Positions 51,605-60,728 of a stretch of DNA of 64,000 nucleotides are shown piece after piece (within the stretch, counting starts at the first letter, position 1; the number at the start of each line of letters is the position of its first letter). Source of the DNA: JAPLVB01 sp964353635 (GTDB lineage: Archaea > Aenigmatarchaeota > Aenigmatarchaeia > QMZP01); assembly GCA_964353635.1 (NCBI GenBank), contig CAYGVS010000001.1, positions 20,337 to 84,336 on the forward strand, read 5' to 3'. Below the pieces are notes generated by a model, which was not told the DNA's origin, did not search any database, and saw only the letters and a program-made list of their open reading frames with translations. Made by a program: the position numbers and the translations under genes.

Positions 51605-52042
51605 ATGGCCGCCCTCATAACATTATTGGTCCCATTCCTCTTCATGCTAGCGATAGTCTTTGGGGCGTTGGATGTAGCGGGAGTGTTCAAGAACAAGCGC
51701 GTGAACGCACTGATTGCACTGGTTTTTGCCTTTTTTACGCTGACTTACCAGCCTGCCATAGAATTCATAAATGCCATCATGCCCTACGCCATAATGTTCT
51801 TCGTGGTCTTCTTTTTTGTGGGTTTTGTGATAAAACTTGTTAAGAAGGAGACGGCTAAGGATTATACCCTGCTCATGATAGTCCTTGGCCTGGTTCTGCT
51901 TCTATTCGCCACACAGTCCAGCTTCATAGCAGGCATCGTGCCGGGGTTCGAGCAGCAGTCAAGCATGATTATTACAGTGGCCGCCCTGATTCTTATAGGA
52001 GCAATATTCATAGCCGCATACAAGCTTTCTGTGTCCAAATAG
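51605..52042 (+). CDS. Four-helix membrane protein of unknown function
   Basis: 145 residues, almost entirely hydrophobic, four membrane helices (LITLLVPFLFMLAIVFGAL, ALIALVFAFFTLTY, AIMFFVVFFFVGFVIKLV, LLMIVLGLVLLLFATQ and a final one from about residue 120). Not assigned. It shares an operon with the coiled-coil membrane protein and converges on stt3. Confidence 0.65.
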   Translation: MAALITLLVPFLFMLAIVFGALDVAGVFKNKRVNALIALVFAFFTLTYQPAIEFINAIMPYAIMFFVVFFFVGFVIKLVKKETAKDYTLLMIVLGLVLLLFATQSSFIAGIVPGFEQQSSMIITVAALILIGAIFIAAYKLSVSK

Positions 52043-52057
52043 AGAAGCAAGCATGGC

Positions 52058-54457
52058 TTAGCCAACAGACATCTGATAGTCGTATTTGACCTTGTATATT
52101 TGCATGTATGTGTTGTCAAACACCTTCTCCACAGGCAGGCCATACCCTTTCATGAACATGAGGTCCACGAATATCGTGTTCTCGGCTTCCTTAGGTATGT
52201 AGAACACCCCGAGGTCGGATAAAGCTATGCAGCCAGGCATGGCATCGCTGGCGTTCCCAGCCCTTATGATGCCGTTGACAGTGCAGACATCGTTGACAGG
52301 GGACTTCTGGTAGTATTTCCCGTCCTGCATCACAAGGAATGAGGGCGCCCCAGCAAGCCCGCCGTTGCTGTCAAGAGGAAGCCAGATGGCATAAGGTCCG
52401 CTCGCGCTTGTGTATTCCACAATGGTTGCGTTGTCCTTAGGGTATATCCCTGCCCGTTTGAACTCCAGGAAGCCCAGCGCATTCTTGCCTCTTGAGGCAA
52501 TGGTTGTGATAGCCCCGTACTTGCCGATGAGCGTATAATCCATGAATATGTGCGTCACATTGTGTTCTTCCATCCACGGCACCCATTTGTCCCAGTTCTT
52601 TGAATCGTCTGTGTACCAGTCAGCCAGCTCATAGTTCCTCAGGTACTTTCCACCAAGGTTGCCTCCGTCCGCGACAGAAGTGCGATTCCCGCGTGTCTGG
52701 AACCAGTAGCCGAAGTCCCACCATGACAGCACCACAGAGTCCTGTGGCGTCTGTGTTGCCAGGAAATCCATGGCCTGATACCATGGCTGGCCGTCAGTGT
52801 GCAGTACCTGGTTGCCGTTCTGGTCAATGGTTACGCACGGCGTGACATCAAGAGGGTTATTGTTATTGTACATGGCGAAGCATATGGCCGGAGTCATGCT
52901 AACAGAATAGGCATATGTGTTTGCAACGTTCACGAAAATTAGGATGCCCACAAGAAGGATTATGGCAGTGTAGGTCAGTGTTTTGGGCTTGGTGCTGCCT
53001 TTAACTTTCATGAACTTCAGGCTTCTCACCTTTTGGGCGCACCATCCGAAGAAGAACCCTGCGCAAATCCCTGCTGCAGGGCCGAGTATGAAGAGGAGCC
53101 TGACCATGTAAAAGACCCCCCATATGCTGGAAATCAGCCACACAATTGGCAGCAAAAGCATCCAGTTCTGAGTTTTATAGAACTCATAGACTATCAGGAA
53201 GGTTCCCAAAATCATGAATATCCATAAAGCGAACCAAGGGGATAGGAAGCCCATCTGTGGCACGACGTTGGCAGCGAAGCCAGCACCAAGCGTTGATATA
53301 ATGGTCCCCCAGTCTGCTGGAGCGTTCTCAGCGACAGTTGAGCCTATATCCCCTTTGGCAAGGGTCAGAAGACCGCTGAATCCTCCCCATAAGCTGTCGA
53401 AGAAGTCCGTGAACATGGAGCCGCCTAGGAAAATCACAATAGCTGCAAGCATGAAACCAGGGATGATATAATGAACATACTCCTTCTTTACAAACCCGAA
53501 CTTTATGGCAGAGTATCTTATCGCTAGCACAAACAGGACAAAATAAGACAAGAGAGAGCCAAGGCTTGTGTAGCCGTTGTTGTGGGGGGTCAATAGTTGT
53601 ATGGTCGTTCCTATTAGAACAAATGGCCCATAAGCCTTTAACATGCTTAATCCCAAGAACTTTTCAAGGTTCTCCAAGGGCTTCTTGAAGCCTGAAAATA
53701 GGTAGTCCAGGATAACAAGGGCGACATTCCCTAGGAAGATTGCTAGCAGGAAAGCTGCAAATACCAGATAGATGTACTGGACTCCTCCCCATGCAATGCT
53801 CATCAACGCCAGTGATACTCCGGAAACGATACCATAGCCCAGGGAGCTCTTGTTATAGGCCTTCAGGAAAAGCCAGACAACCAGGAACATGAAGATGACG
53901 GCAGTGGCTTCCTTCTCGAACGAAGCTCCGGAAGTCCTTGTGAAGAGGGAAGGCGTCATTGAGACGAAGAAGGCGACAAACAAACCCGACACGTTGCTCT
54001 TGAAGAGTTCCTTGCCTATGAAGAAAGCAATGATGCAGCCAACGGCTCCCATATACGCTGGGATGATTATAGCGAACTCAAAGAAGCTCATGCTGATTCC
54101 AATGGCCGATACGAACAGGTACAGGAATACAGGCAGGTAGGAGGGCAATGCATAATCAACCTCCCACGTGTTCACTCCATAGGGAGAGTACCTCATCATG
54201 TCCAGGTTCTCTGCATTAGGTATCTGGAGATTGTGCTTTAGCGCATACTCAGCTATTCTGTAGACATGGAACTCATCAAGCCCGATGAGCTCATTGAACC
54301 TTGAAGGCAGCAGCCTGAACCACAAGCTCACTGCAAAGATGCCTATCAGCAAGAAGACGAACCAGTATCTCCTTATGAAAAGCTTTATGCCCCCGCTGCT
54401 GCTCCTCTCGCCTTTGTTCAAAGCCCTAAGCCTAGGAACTGAGATCTTCTTCATCAT
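52058..54457 (-). CDS. aglB: Oligosaccharyltransferase STT3/AglB
   Basis: 799 residues. About a dozen membrane helices with the first catalytic Asp in IGLDEFHVYRIAEYAL, then an exported C-terminal domain holding WWDFGYW, the signature WWDYG site that recognises the +2 Ser/Thr, with Phe in place of Tyr. A later DYTLIGKYGAITTI segment is the DK/MI-motif region. Transfers lipid-linked glycan to Asn in exported proteins. The start is one of two adjacent ATGs (54457/54454) after GGTGA; the ORF extends further upstream into rpo11. Downstream of rpo11 by 16 bp. Confidence 0.92.
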   Translation of the reverse strand: MMKKISVPRLRALNKGERSSSGGIKLFIRRYWFVFLLIGIFAVSLWFRLLPSRFNELIGLDEFHVYRIAEYALKHNLQIPNAENLDMMRYSPYGVNTWEVDYALPSYLPVFLYLFVSAIGISMSFFEFAIIIPAYMGAVGCIIAFFIGKELFKSNVSGLFVAFFVSMTPSLFTRTSGASFEKEATAVIFMFLVVWLFLKAYNKSSLGYGIVSGVSLALMSIAWGGVQYIYLVFAAFLLAIFLGNVALVILDYLFSGFKKPLENLEKFLGLSMLKAYGPFVLIGTTIQLLTPHNNGYTSLGSLLSYFVLFVLAIRYSAIKFGFVKKEYVHYIIPGFMLAAIVIFLGGSMFTDFFDSLWGGFSGLLTLAKGDIGSTVAENAPADWGTIISTLGAGFAANVVPQMGFLSPWFALWIFMILGTFLIVYEFYKTQNWMLLLPIVWLISSIWGVFYMVRLLFILGPAAGICAGFFFGWCAQKVRSLKFMKVKGSTKPKTLTYTAIILLVGILIFVNVANTYAYSVSMTPAICFAMYNNNNPLDVTPCVTIDQNGNQVLHTDGQPWYQAMDFLATQTPQDSVVLSWWDFGYWFQTRGNRTSVADGGNLGGKYLRNYELADWYTDDSKNWDKWVPWMEEHNVTHIFMDYTLIGKYGAITTIASRGKNALGFLEFKRAGIYPKDNATIVEYTSASGPYAIWLPLDSNGGLAGAPSFLVMQDGKYYQKSPVNDVCTVNGIIRAGNASDAMPGCIALSDLGVFYIPKEAENTIFVDLMFMKGYGLPVEKVFDNTYMQIYKVKYDYQMSVG

Positions 54458-54473
54458 CTTCACCGCGAAACAG

Positions 54474-54743
54474 CTACTTCTTTGCGGCCCTTGAGAATTC
54501 TTTCCCAAACTCCTTTGCATCATTGATGACCATCTGGGCTGCGTCTGCTAGGACCTTCTTGGGGTTCTTGGCTCTGACGATGATCTTCGGGTGGGAAAGG
54601 TAGGGATGCTCTATCATGTAAGAGGCCTGGCTCGCTCCGGCCTTCCATGAGTTTTCCCTTAGAAGGTTTATGAGCGTGTGGGTCTCATCAGTGACCTCTA
54701 TCTTAACTTTCTCCTCTGTCTTTTCCAGAACTTTGATCTCCAT
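54474..54743 (-). CDS. rpo11: DNA-directed RNA polymerase subunit Rpo11 (L)
   Basis: 89 residues. Typical L/Rpb11 sequence: MEIKVLEKTEEKVKIEV, ETHTLINLLRENSW, and SYMIEHPYLSHPKIIVRA, followed by a C-terminal helix. Pairs with Rpo3 in RNA polymerase assembly. Same strand as stt3, upstream of it. Confidence 0.93.
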   Translation of the reverse strand: MEIKVLEKTEEKVKIEVTDETHTLINLLRENSWKAGASQASYMIEHPYLSHPKIIVRAKNPKKVLADAAQMVINDAKEFGKEFSRAAKK

Positions 54744-54814
54744 AGTCTCTCACCTGATATGCAGCATGGTTCGGCCGCACATGATGCATGGTCTTTACAC
54801 TTACGCATATGTAT

Positions 54815-56161
54815 TTATATTGCTTTCCTCTTGGCATCGGCCTTTATCGCATTCTCAAGTATTGCAGAGAACCTTTTCTTGATTCTCTCCTTGCCCCCCT
54901 CTGTTAAGCTCTCCACCGTGAGCCTTATTGTCGGGGAAGTGTTGGATGGCCTTATCAGCACCCATCCATCATCCATATCAATCCTTATCCCATCCATGAG
55001 GTTGAGTTTGCCGTATTTCTCACCCAAGGATTTCTTCAGGCCTTCCACCACATCGAACTTCCTGCTGTCGTCGCAGTCGAAGTTGACGCGCTCGAACGGA
55101 TATACTGGTATATCCTTGATTTCTTCATCAAGAGGCTTCTGCTTCAGCGAAAGCGCAGCAGCAGCATATAAGGATACTGCCAGGGAGTCGTCAAAAGGAA
55201 CAAGGGAAGGTATGACATAATGGCCCGAGACCTCCACACCGAAGCAGGCTTTCCCGGCCCGGACGCCCTCCATGAGGAAGGTGTGGCCTACCTTGACCCT
55301 CTTGACTTTGCGGCTGAATCTCTCCACGATCACGTCTATCGCGCGTGTGCACTCGACATTCGCCACGACAGGCCCTTTCTCATGCTTAAGAAGCTCTGTG
55401 AGGATGAAGATTGAGGACTGCTCAGGCGTGAGTTTCCTTCCTTCCTTATCCACCAAACACATCCTGTCGCCATCACCATCATACGCTATCCCCAAATCAG
55501 CCTTGGTCACTCGCTTCCTGAGCTCATTAAGAGGATCTTCCATCTGGTCAGGGCTCCTGTTGGGGAAGCTTCCGTCAGGCTTTTCAAAGACAGCCTCGAC
55601 ATCGAATCCAGCCTCCCTGAAGAGCTGCGGTGCTGCAAGCCCGGCCATGCCGTTCCCGCAATCAAGGATGACTTTCAGCCTTCGTCCGGCCTTGATTTTT
55701 GAAAGCAGAAATCTCTTGTATTCGCCAATAACATCCCATTCTGGGTTGAGCACCTTCCCATGCCTGGTCGCCACTACCGGGCCATTTAGATAGAAATCCC
55801 TAACCTTCATGTTTTCATCTTCAATGTAGCCGATACCGTTTGCATGGAAGAATTTGACGCCGTTCCATTCCTTTGGCAGATGGGATGCTGTTATGTATGC
55901 AAAATCTTTTCCCGTCTTCCAGGCATAGAACATTCCAACTCCCAGAGGGACCTCTCCTACGTCAATTACATCTTTCCCTGTTTCAACAAGGCCTTTGACA
56001 AAAAAGCCCTGGAGCTCTTTGCTTGACAGCCTGCAGTCCCTGCCGACAACCACATCCAGCCTCGAGCAGTTCCCAAAGGCATTGCCGATGCCTTTCATCA
56101 CCTGCCCAGTGATATCCTTCCCGTATATTCCGCGGACATCATATGACCTGAAGATGGACAT
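54815..56161 (-). CDS. Phosphomannomutase/phosphoglucomutase
   Basis: 448 residues. Active-site phosphoserine in ITASHLPKEWNG, metal loop YDGDGDRMCLV, sugar loop GVEVSGHYV, and the phosphate-binding RPSNTSPTIRL. Interconverts hexose 6- and 1-phosphates to supply nucleotide sugars for the glycosyltransferases in the window. Mannose versus glucose preference cannot be read. Confidence 0.92.
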   Translation of the reverse strand: MSIFRSYDVRGIYGKDITGQVMKGIGNAFGNCSRLDVVVGRDCRLSSKELQGFFVKGLVETGKDVIDVGEVPLGVGMFYAWKTGKDFAYITASHLPKEWNGVKFFHANGIGYIEDENMKVRDFYLNGPVVATRHGKVLNPEWDVIGEYKRFLLSKIKAGRRLKVILDCGNGMAGLAAPQLFREAGFDVEAVFEKPDGSFPNRSPDQMEDPLNELRKRVTKADLGIAYDGDGDRMCLVDKEGRKLTPEQSSIFILTELLKHEKGPVVANVECTRAIDVIVERFSRKVKRVKVGHTFLMEGVRAGKACFGVEVSGHYVIPSLVPFDDSLAVSLYAAAALSLKQKPLDEEIKDIPVYPFERVNFDCDDSRKFDVVEGLKKSLGEKYGKLNLMDGIRIDMDDGWVLIRPSNTSPTIRLTVESLTEGGKERIKKRFSAILENAIKADAKRKAI

Positions 56162-56211
56162 GCCACAACCCTAATATTTACTAATTAACATAGTATATAA
56201 AATGTGAATTT

Positions 56212-56535
56212 ATGGAAGCAAAATTCTCTGCATCTGAGGCTGGCGTCTTCAAGAAGATTTCCATTATATTGTCCGAAGGGAATAAGCCCCTAGACTCTGA
56301 TCTATCAGCCATCATCAAGCCGCCTTCTGGAAGGGAGGAGATATTCCTTCCAAGCCCGGACAGGCTAGTTCAGAACGTCACCTACCCGCACACAGGCGGA
56401 AGGTTCGTGACCTGCACAGGAAAGGGGAAGTACCAGATAATCTTCCAGCCCAAAGAGAAAGGCGTCCACGAGATAAGGCTCATTGGAAGGGTATCAGGAA
56501 AGCCGTTCGAGAAGGCTTTTCAGATGAGCTTCTGA
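56212..56535 (+). CDS. Filamin-type Ig-like domain protein
   Basis: 107 residues, one domain. The sequence GKYQIIFQPKEKGVHEIRLI followed by GKPFEKAF matches the consensus of filamin/ABP280 repeats. No signal peptide is apparent, so it may be cytoplasmic. The 3' end overlaps the convergent GT4 gene by 16 bp. Divergent from the phosphomannomutase gene, which begins 50 bp away. Confidence 0.65.
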   Translation: MEAKFSASEAGVFKKISIILSEGNKPLDSDLSAIIKPPSGREEIFLPSPDRLVQNVTYPHTGGRFVTCTGKGKYQIIFQPKEKGVHEIRLIGRVSGKPFEKAFQMSF

Positions 56536-57611
56536 TATATCGCGGCCAGTTGCTTCGCGCTGTTTTTCCAGGAATATGCCTTTTGGATGACAAGCCTCTC
56601 GCTTTTAAGGACCCTCCGCCTTTCTTCGAGCGCCTTTATGATTTTCCTGGAAAGCTCGGCAGAGTCCTGCGGGTCTGCCTTAAGGACGCATTCCATTCCC
56701 GGGATTTTCTCCAGCACGCCTGCGGAGGGCGTTGTTATGACAGGGGTTCCTGAAAGCAGCGACTCAAGCACCGATATCCCGAAAGGCTCTGCCAACGATG
56801 GATAGACGAACACGTCAGCAGCGGAATAGTATGAGAATATCTCTTCATTGGGTACGAACCCGGGAAAGGATATCCTATCTTCCATGCCCAGATGGAAGGC
56901 GAACCTCTCCAGGCTTTCTTTGAGATGGCCTTCTCCTGCAATAATAAACCTGGCATCAGGGATTTTCTGGCAAACATCTCTTGCTGAAAGCATCAGATAC
57001 GCTATCCCCTTCTGCTCTGACAGCCTTCCCATGAAAAGCGCAACAGGGCGTTTCCCAAGCCCCAGCCTTTTCCTGATTACTTCAGGCTCGGCTTTGCCCA
57101 CGTTTGCCGAATTGTATACCACCTCTATCCTTCTCTTAACCCCAAGCTTCCTGATCTCCCTTCTCATGAAGTTGCTCACTGTGACAAGAGAGTCGCATTT
57201 CTTCGCTCCTCTGATCTCGAGCCTCTCCATCAGGGAGCCATTGGAGAACCCTCTCATGCTCTCAAGTGAGTGAAGGGTGAATACCCATGGGATTTTATCT
57301 TTTTGCCTCAGCTTCTGTGCAGCCTCGACACCGAACCAGTCGTGGGAATGCATCACATCGAAATCCATACCAGAGCATTCCTTTATTATTCCAGCGCTGT
57401 ATGCTTTCACTGTTCTAATAAAAGATTTCCCGGAGGGACACCTCACGGGGATGATGTTTATCCCTTCAGGATCATCTGGGCAATTGAAGCTGGGAAGAGC
57501 AAGCCACACATCATTTGACTTGGCAAGCTCTCTGCATGTTTCATGCACGTGGATGTCAAGGCCTCCATGTATCTTGGGAGGGAATCCCCAGCCAATCATG
57601 AGGATTTTCAT
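56520..57611 (-). CDS. Family 4 glycosyltransferase (glycogen-synthase-like)
   Basis: 363 residues. GT-B fold: KILMIGWGFPPKIHGGLDIH at the start, DVMHSHDWFGVEAA, MGRLSEQKGIAYLM, and PSLAEPFGISVLESLLSG with the E-x7-E donor motif. Close in pattern to glycogen/starch synthase-like GT4. Could act in glycogen-type polymer or glycolipid synthesis. Confidence 0.85.
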   Translation of the reverse strand: MKILMIGWGFPPKIHGGLDIHVHETCRELAKSNDVWLALPSFNCPDDPEGINIIPVRCPSGKSFIRTVKAYSAGIIKECSGMDFDVMHSHDWFGVEAAQKLRQKDKIPWVFTLHSLESMRGFSNGSLMERLEIRGAKKCDSLVTVSNFMRREIRKLGVKRRIEVVYNSANVGKAEPEVIRKRLGLGKRPVALFMGRLSEQKGIAYLMLSARDVCQKIPDARFIIAGEGHLKESLERFAFHLGMEDRISFPGFVPNEEIFSYYSAADVFVYPSLAEPFGISVLESLLSGTPVITTPSAGVLEKIPGMECVLKADPQDSAELSRKIIKALEERRRVLKSERLVIQKAYSWKNSAKQLAAIYQKLI

Positions 57612-57644
57612 AGCATTAATATCGCAGCAGGATAAAAATCAGTT

Positions 57645-58667
57645 ATGAAGCCATTTCTGGGACTGTTCGCGCACTGGGATGTAATTGCCAGGCAGGAGCC
57701 GCCTGATTTCCTTGGGAGATTCTTCAAAGACAAAAGAGATGGAGAATACATCATTTCAAGGAAGCTGAAAGGCAGGATATCCTCCAGCCTCGAGAACCCA
57801 GCAAAAGGAATTGGCGGCAACGCCGGTAACGCGGCTGTCGCCCTCTCTGACCTGGGTATTCCATGCGTGCTCTCCTGCCCTTCGCGCTCCAGGCCTTTCA
57901 TGGAAGAGCTTGGAAAGCACAAGATATTCCTCATGTCAGGAAACAAGGAGGCTTCACCCTTGAAATGCTCTAGGCTGGACAAGACTCCGGAACACATTAT
58001 ATTTGAAAGGGAAGGTTACAGGAAAATCTTCAACTACGACCCTGTCCAGAAAGGATTCCTTCTGGATGAGGATTTTTGGGCCTCATTAAAAAATGCGAAT
58101 TATCTCTTCCTCTCAGGTTTTCACACAGTGCTGGAAAGGCACAAAAAGAAAGTGAATGAGATAGCCGACTACCTGGAGAAAAGGAAATTCAAAACTCACC
58201 TGGAGCTGGGTTATGGAAAGGGTCTCATGAAATATGCAATAAAGAAGCTGCTTGAAAGGAACTGTATAGACTCAATCGGGATGAACGAAACAGAACTTAT
58301 GATTCTCGGAATCCATGGAGAGAATCCCAAAGAAACAGCAGAGAACATGTTCTATTTCCTTAAGAAGACCAGCCTGGAGAGGATGAGCCTGCACACAAGG
58401 GAATACAGGCTTACGGTTTTCAAGAGGGAACCTGAAAGGAACCTGAAGGCAGCGGAACTGTCCATCCAGGCGTGCGCTGCGAAAGCCTTGGGTGGAATAA
58501 AGAAGAACATGAAAAAGGCTAAATCCGTTGCATTCTCCGGAGTCAAAACTTCTAAAGGAAGGGATTTTTTCATAATCCCAACAAGGATTGTGGAGAATCC
58601 CAAGATAATAGTTGGTCTAGGGGACACGGCAGCAGCCACGGATTCTTATTACGGCCTGAAGAAATGA
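57645..58667 (+). CDS. ADP-dependent sugar kinase (ADP-GK/ADP-PFK family)
   Basis: 340 residues. The ribokinase-type glycine motif GGNAGNAAVAL, the late NETELMI region and the C-terminal catalytic motif VGLGDTAAATD are typical of ADP-dependent glucokinase/phosphofructokinase. It is shorter than biochemically known members (about 450). Phosphorylates glucose or fructose 6-phosphate with ADP in archaeal glycolysis. Which substrate is unknown. Divergent from the GT4 gene by 33 bp. Confidence 0.72.
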   Translation: MKPFLGLFAHWDVIARQEPPDFLGRFFKDKRDGEYIISRKLKGRISSSLENPAKGIGGNAGNAAVALSDLGIPCVLSCPSRSRPFMEELGKHKIFLMSGNKEASPLKCSRLDKTPEHIIFEREGYRKIFNYDPVQKGFLLDEDFWASLKNANYLFLSGFHTVLERHKKKVNEIADYLEKRKFKTHLELGYGKGLMKYAIKKLLERNCIDSIGMNETELMILGIHGENPKETAENMFYFLKKTSLERMSLHTREYRLTVFKREPERNLKAAELSIQACAAKALGGIKKNMKKAKSVAFSGVKTSKGRDFFIIPTRIVENPKIIVGLGDTAAATDSYYGLKK

Positions 58668-58668
58668 G

Positions 58669-59178
58669 CTATAATGCCTGTTCAACAGTTCTGTACACGA
58701 AGGCGGGTCTCTCCTTTAGCTTTCTTTTTTCGTACGGCTCTTTAGGTTTACCTTCAAGGATGCTTGATTCTAGCACTTTATACAGCTCTTTTTGGACAGC
58801 CTTTATTTCATTTATCTTAAACATTACATCACCCTTTGAAAAGGCATCATTGTTGATAAAGGAATCCGTCTGCAGATACAATGAGAGGGCCTCCAGAGCC
58901 TGCGGTATCATGCAAGGCAAAATTTCAACCTTTGCCTTGTATTTTTCTGGAAAAAACAACTTCTCGATTCTTTTCACTCTTGCAAACGGTATCTCTTCAC
59001 CATTCATTTTTAATGAGAATATGGTGTCAGGCGAGAATCTGAAGCTTTCTGATTTGAGTTTTTCGGAATCTATTGTCCACCAAATATTATTAAAAACAGG
59101 ATAATTCCCATACATGTACCGAAATTGATAATCTTCGTTTTCAGCTAATTCTGCAGCGGCGAGTTCTTTCAGTCTCAT
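58669..59178 (-). CDS. Protein of unknown function
   Basis: 169 residues, soluble, not recognised. Aromatic-rich first half (YQFRYMYGNYPVFNNIWWTI) and a helical, charged second half (INEIKAVQKELYKVLESSI). AT-rich compared with its neighbours. Its stop codon lies one base from that of the convergent sugar kinase. No function is assigned. Confidence 0.6.
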   Translation of the reverse strand: MRLKELAAAELAENEDYQFRYMYGNYPVFNNIWWTIDSEKLKSESFRFSPDTIFSLKMNGEEIPFARVKRIEKLFFPEKYKAKVEILPCMIPQALEALSLYLQTDSFINNDAFSKGDVMFKINEIKAVQKELYKVLESSILEGKPKEPYEKRKLKERPAFVYRTVEQAL

Positions 59179-59227
59179 GATTTTTTATTGTAATGAAAGC
59201 TTAAAAAATACATTTACACAAAGCAAA

Positions 59228-59237
59228 GTATTTAAAA
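59228..59237 (+). promoter_or_regulatory. TATA box of the MinD-like gene
   Basis: GTATTTAAAACC is centred about 25 bp upstream of the ATG at 59259, so the message is nearly leaderless. The words ATTTAAAACCCCTT match the secE promoter region near 21190. Confidence 0.5.
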
Positions 59238-59258
59238 CCCCTTTTCAATTAAGAGAAT

Positions 59259-60008
59259 ATGACGCAAATCATCTCGTTTGTTTCTGGAAAGGGCGGTGTT
59301 GGAAAAACAACCCTTGTTTCAAATCTTGGCACAGCGCTTGCGCAACTCGGCAAGCAGGTGCTTGTGATTGATGGCAACCTTTCAGGAGCGAATCTGGGTA
59401 TCCACCTCGGGCTTTCCAATTTCTATCCATTTTCCCTCAACGATGTCCTCAAAGGCAACGTATCACTGACGCATGCAGTTTACAGGCACTACTTGGGTTT
59501 CGATGTCATACCAGCCTCACTGATTGACATAGAGGTGAACCCCAGAAGGATGAAATATGTGCTTTCTGATGTGGTCGGGAAGAAGGATTTCATACTGATA
59601 GACTCTGCGGCTGGAATAGACAATGAGGTTCGCGCTGCGATAGAGGCCTCTGATAAAGTGGTCATAGTAACCAATCCTGAGCTGCCTGCCATAGTCGATG
59701 CCCTTAGGGTCAAGGCCTTGGCTGAGAAACATAAAAGGGACATACTAGGAGTGGTGGTCAACAAGGTGCGCAGGGAGAAGTTCGAGCTCACAGACAAGGA
59801 GATAGAGGAGATGCTCGGCCTTCCTGTGATAAGCAATATGCCTCATCACAAGAAAGTCCGCGAGTCGATAGCAATAAAGAACCCTGTTGTTTCTTATTCC
59901 CCCTATTCGCCTGTTTCAGGCGAGATTAAAAGGCTTTCCCACCTTCTTGCAGGAGAGGAGCCCCCGAAGATGGGATTCTGGTACAGGATAAACAGCATCT
60001 TCCGCTGA
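59259..60008 (+). CDS. MinD/ParA-family ATPase (paralogue)
   Basis: 249 residues. Deviant Walker A SGKGGVGKTT at residues 10-18, VIDGNLSGANLGIHLG, FILIDSAAGID, TNPELPA. The C-terminus GFWYRINSIFR is a short basic amphipathic tail, suited to membrane binding. Same length, motif spacing and tail design as the protein at 10868-11626. Localisation ATPase; cargo unknown. Confidence 0.87.
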   Translation: MTQIISFVSGKGGVGKTTLVSNLGTALAQLGKQVLVIDGNLSGANLGIHLGLSNFYPFSLNDVLKGNVSLTHAVYRHYLGFDVIPASLIDIEVNPRRMKYVLSDVVGKKDFILIDSAAGIDNEVRAAIEASDKVVIVTNPELPAIVDALRVKALAEKHKRDILGVVVNKVRREKFELTDKEIEEMLGLPVISNMPHHKKVRESIAIKNPVVSYSPYSPVSGEIKRLSHLLAGEEPPKMGFWYRINSIFR

Positions 60009-60062
60009 CTCGAACAAAGGCTGCAAGGAAATCTATTAAATCACCTCCTTCAATATATTATT

Positions 60063-60728
60063 ATGACCGACAAGCCGCTGCTTCTGATAAACTTCAAGAC
60101 CTATGAGGAAGCCACTGGAGAAAGGGGAATGAAGATTGCCAAGGTGGCTGAAAAAATCAGCCAGGAAAAGAAAGCCAACATAGTCATTGCTGTTCAGATA
60201 GCAGAGCTTGAGAAATTCGCCTCTGCTGTTTCAATACCAGTGTATTCCCAACATATTGACGGAATACATTATGGCTCAAACACAGGCTGGATACTTCCCG
60301 AGACAGTGAAGAATGCAGGAGCTCTGGGCACTATACTTAATCATACAGAACACCAAATGAGACCTGATTTATTGAGAGAGGCTGTGGAAAGGGCAAGAGA
60401 AATGAGACTCAAGGTAGTTATATGCGCAAACACCCCAGAAATAGCAAGGGATGTTGCCAAGCTTTCGCCTGATTATATTGCTGTTGAACCCCCTGAGCTT
60501 ATTGGAGGAACAGTTTCCATTTCTAAGGCCAAGCCTGAGGTAATAACAAATTCATTGAAAGCTGTTGGTTCAATACCTCTTTTGGTCGGGGCTGGCATAA
60601 AGAACAAAGACGATGTTAAGAAAGCCATCCAGCTGGGAGCGAAGGGCGTGCTTGTGGCATCTGGTGTTACCAAGGCTCTGAGCCCTGAGAAGGCGATTAA
60701 AGATCTTGTAGCTGGTTTTAATGTATAA
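60063..60728 (+). CDS. tpiA: Triosephosphate isomerase
   Basis: 221 residues, the short archaeal form. Substrate Lys in LINFKTY, catalytic His in ILNHTEHQ, catalytic Glu in AVEPPELIGG, and the phosphate loop VGAGIKNKDD / GVLVASGVTK. Interconverts dihydroxyacetone phosphate and glyceraldehyde 3-phosphate. The HIT gene starts within its last codons. Confidence 0.95.
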   Translation: MTDKPLLLINFKTYEEATGERGMKIAKVAEKISQEKKANIVIAVQIAELEKFASAVSIPVYSQHIDGIHYGSNTGWILPETVKNAGALGTILNHTEHQMRPDLLREAVERAREMRLKVVICANTPEIARDVAKLSPDYIAVEPPELIGGTVSISKAKPEVITNSLKAVGSIPLLVGAGIKNKDDVKKAIQLGAKGVLVASGVTKALSPEKAIKDLVAGFNV

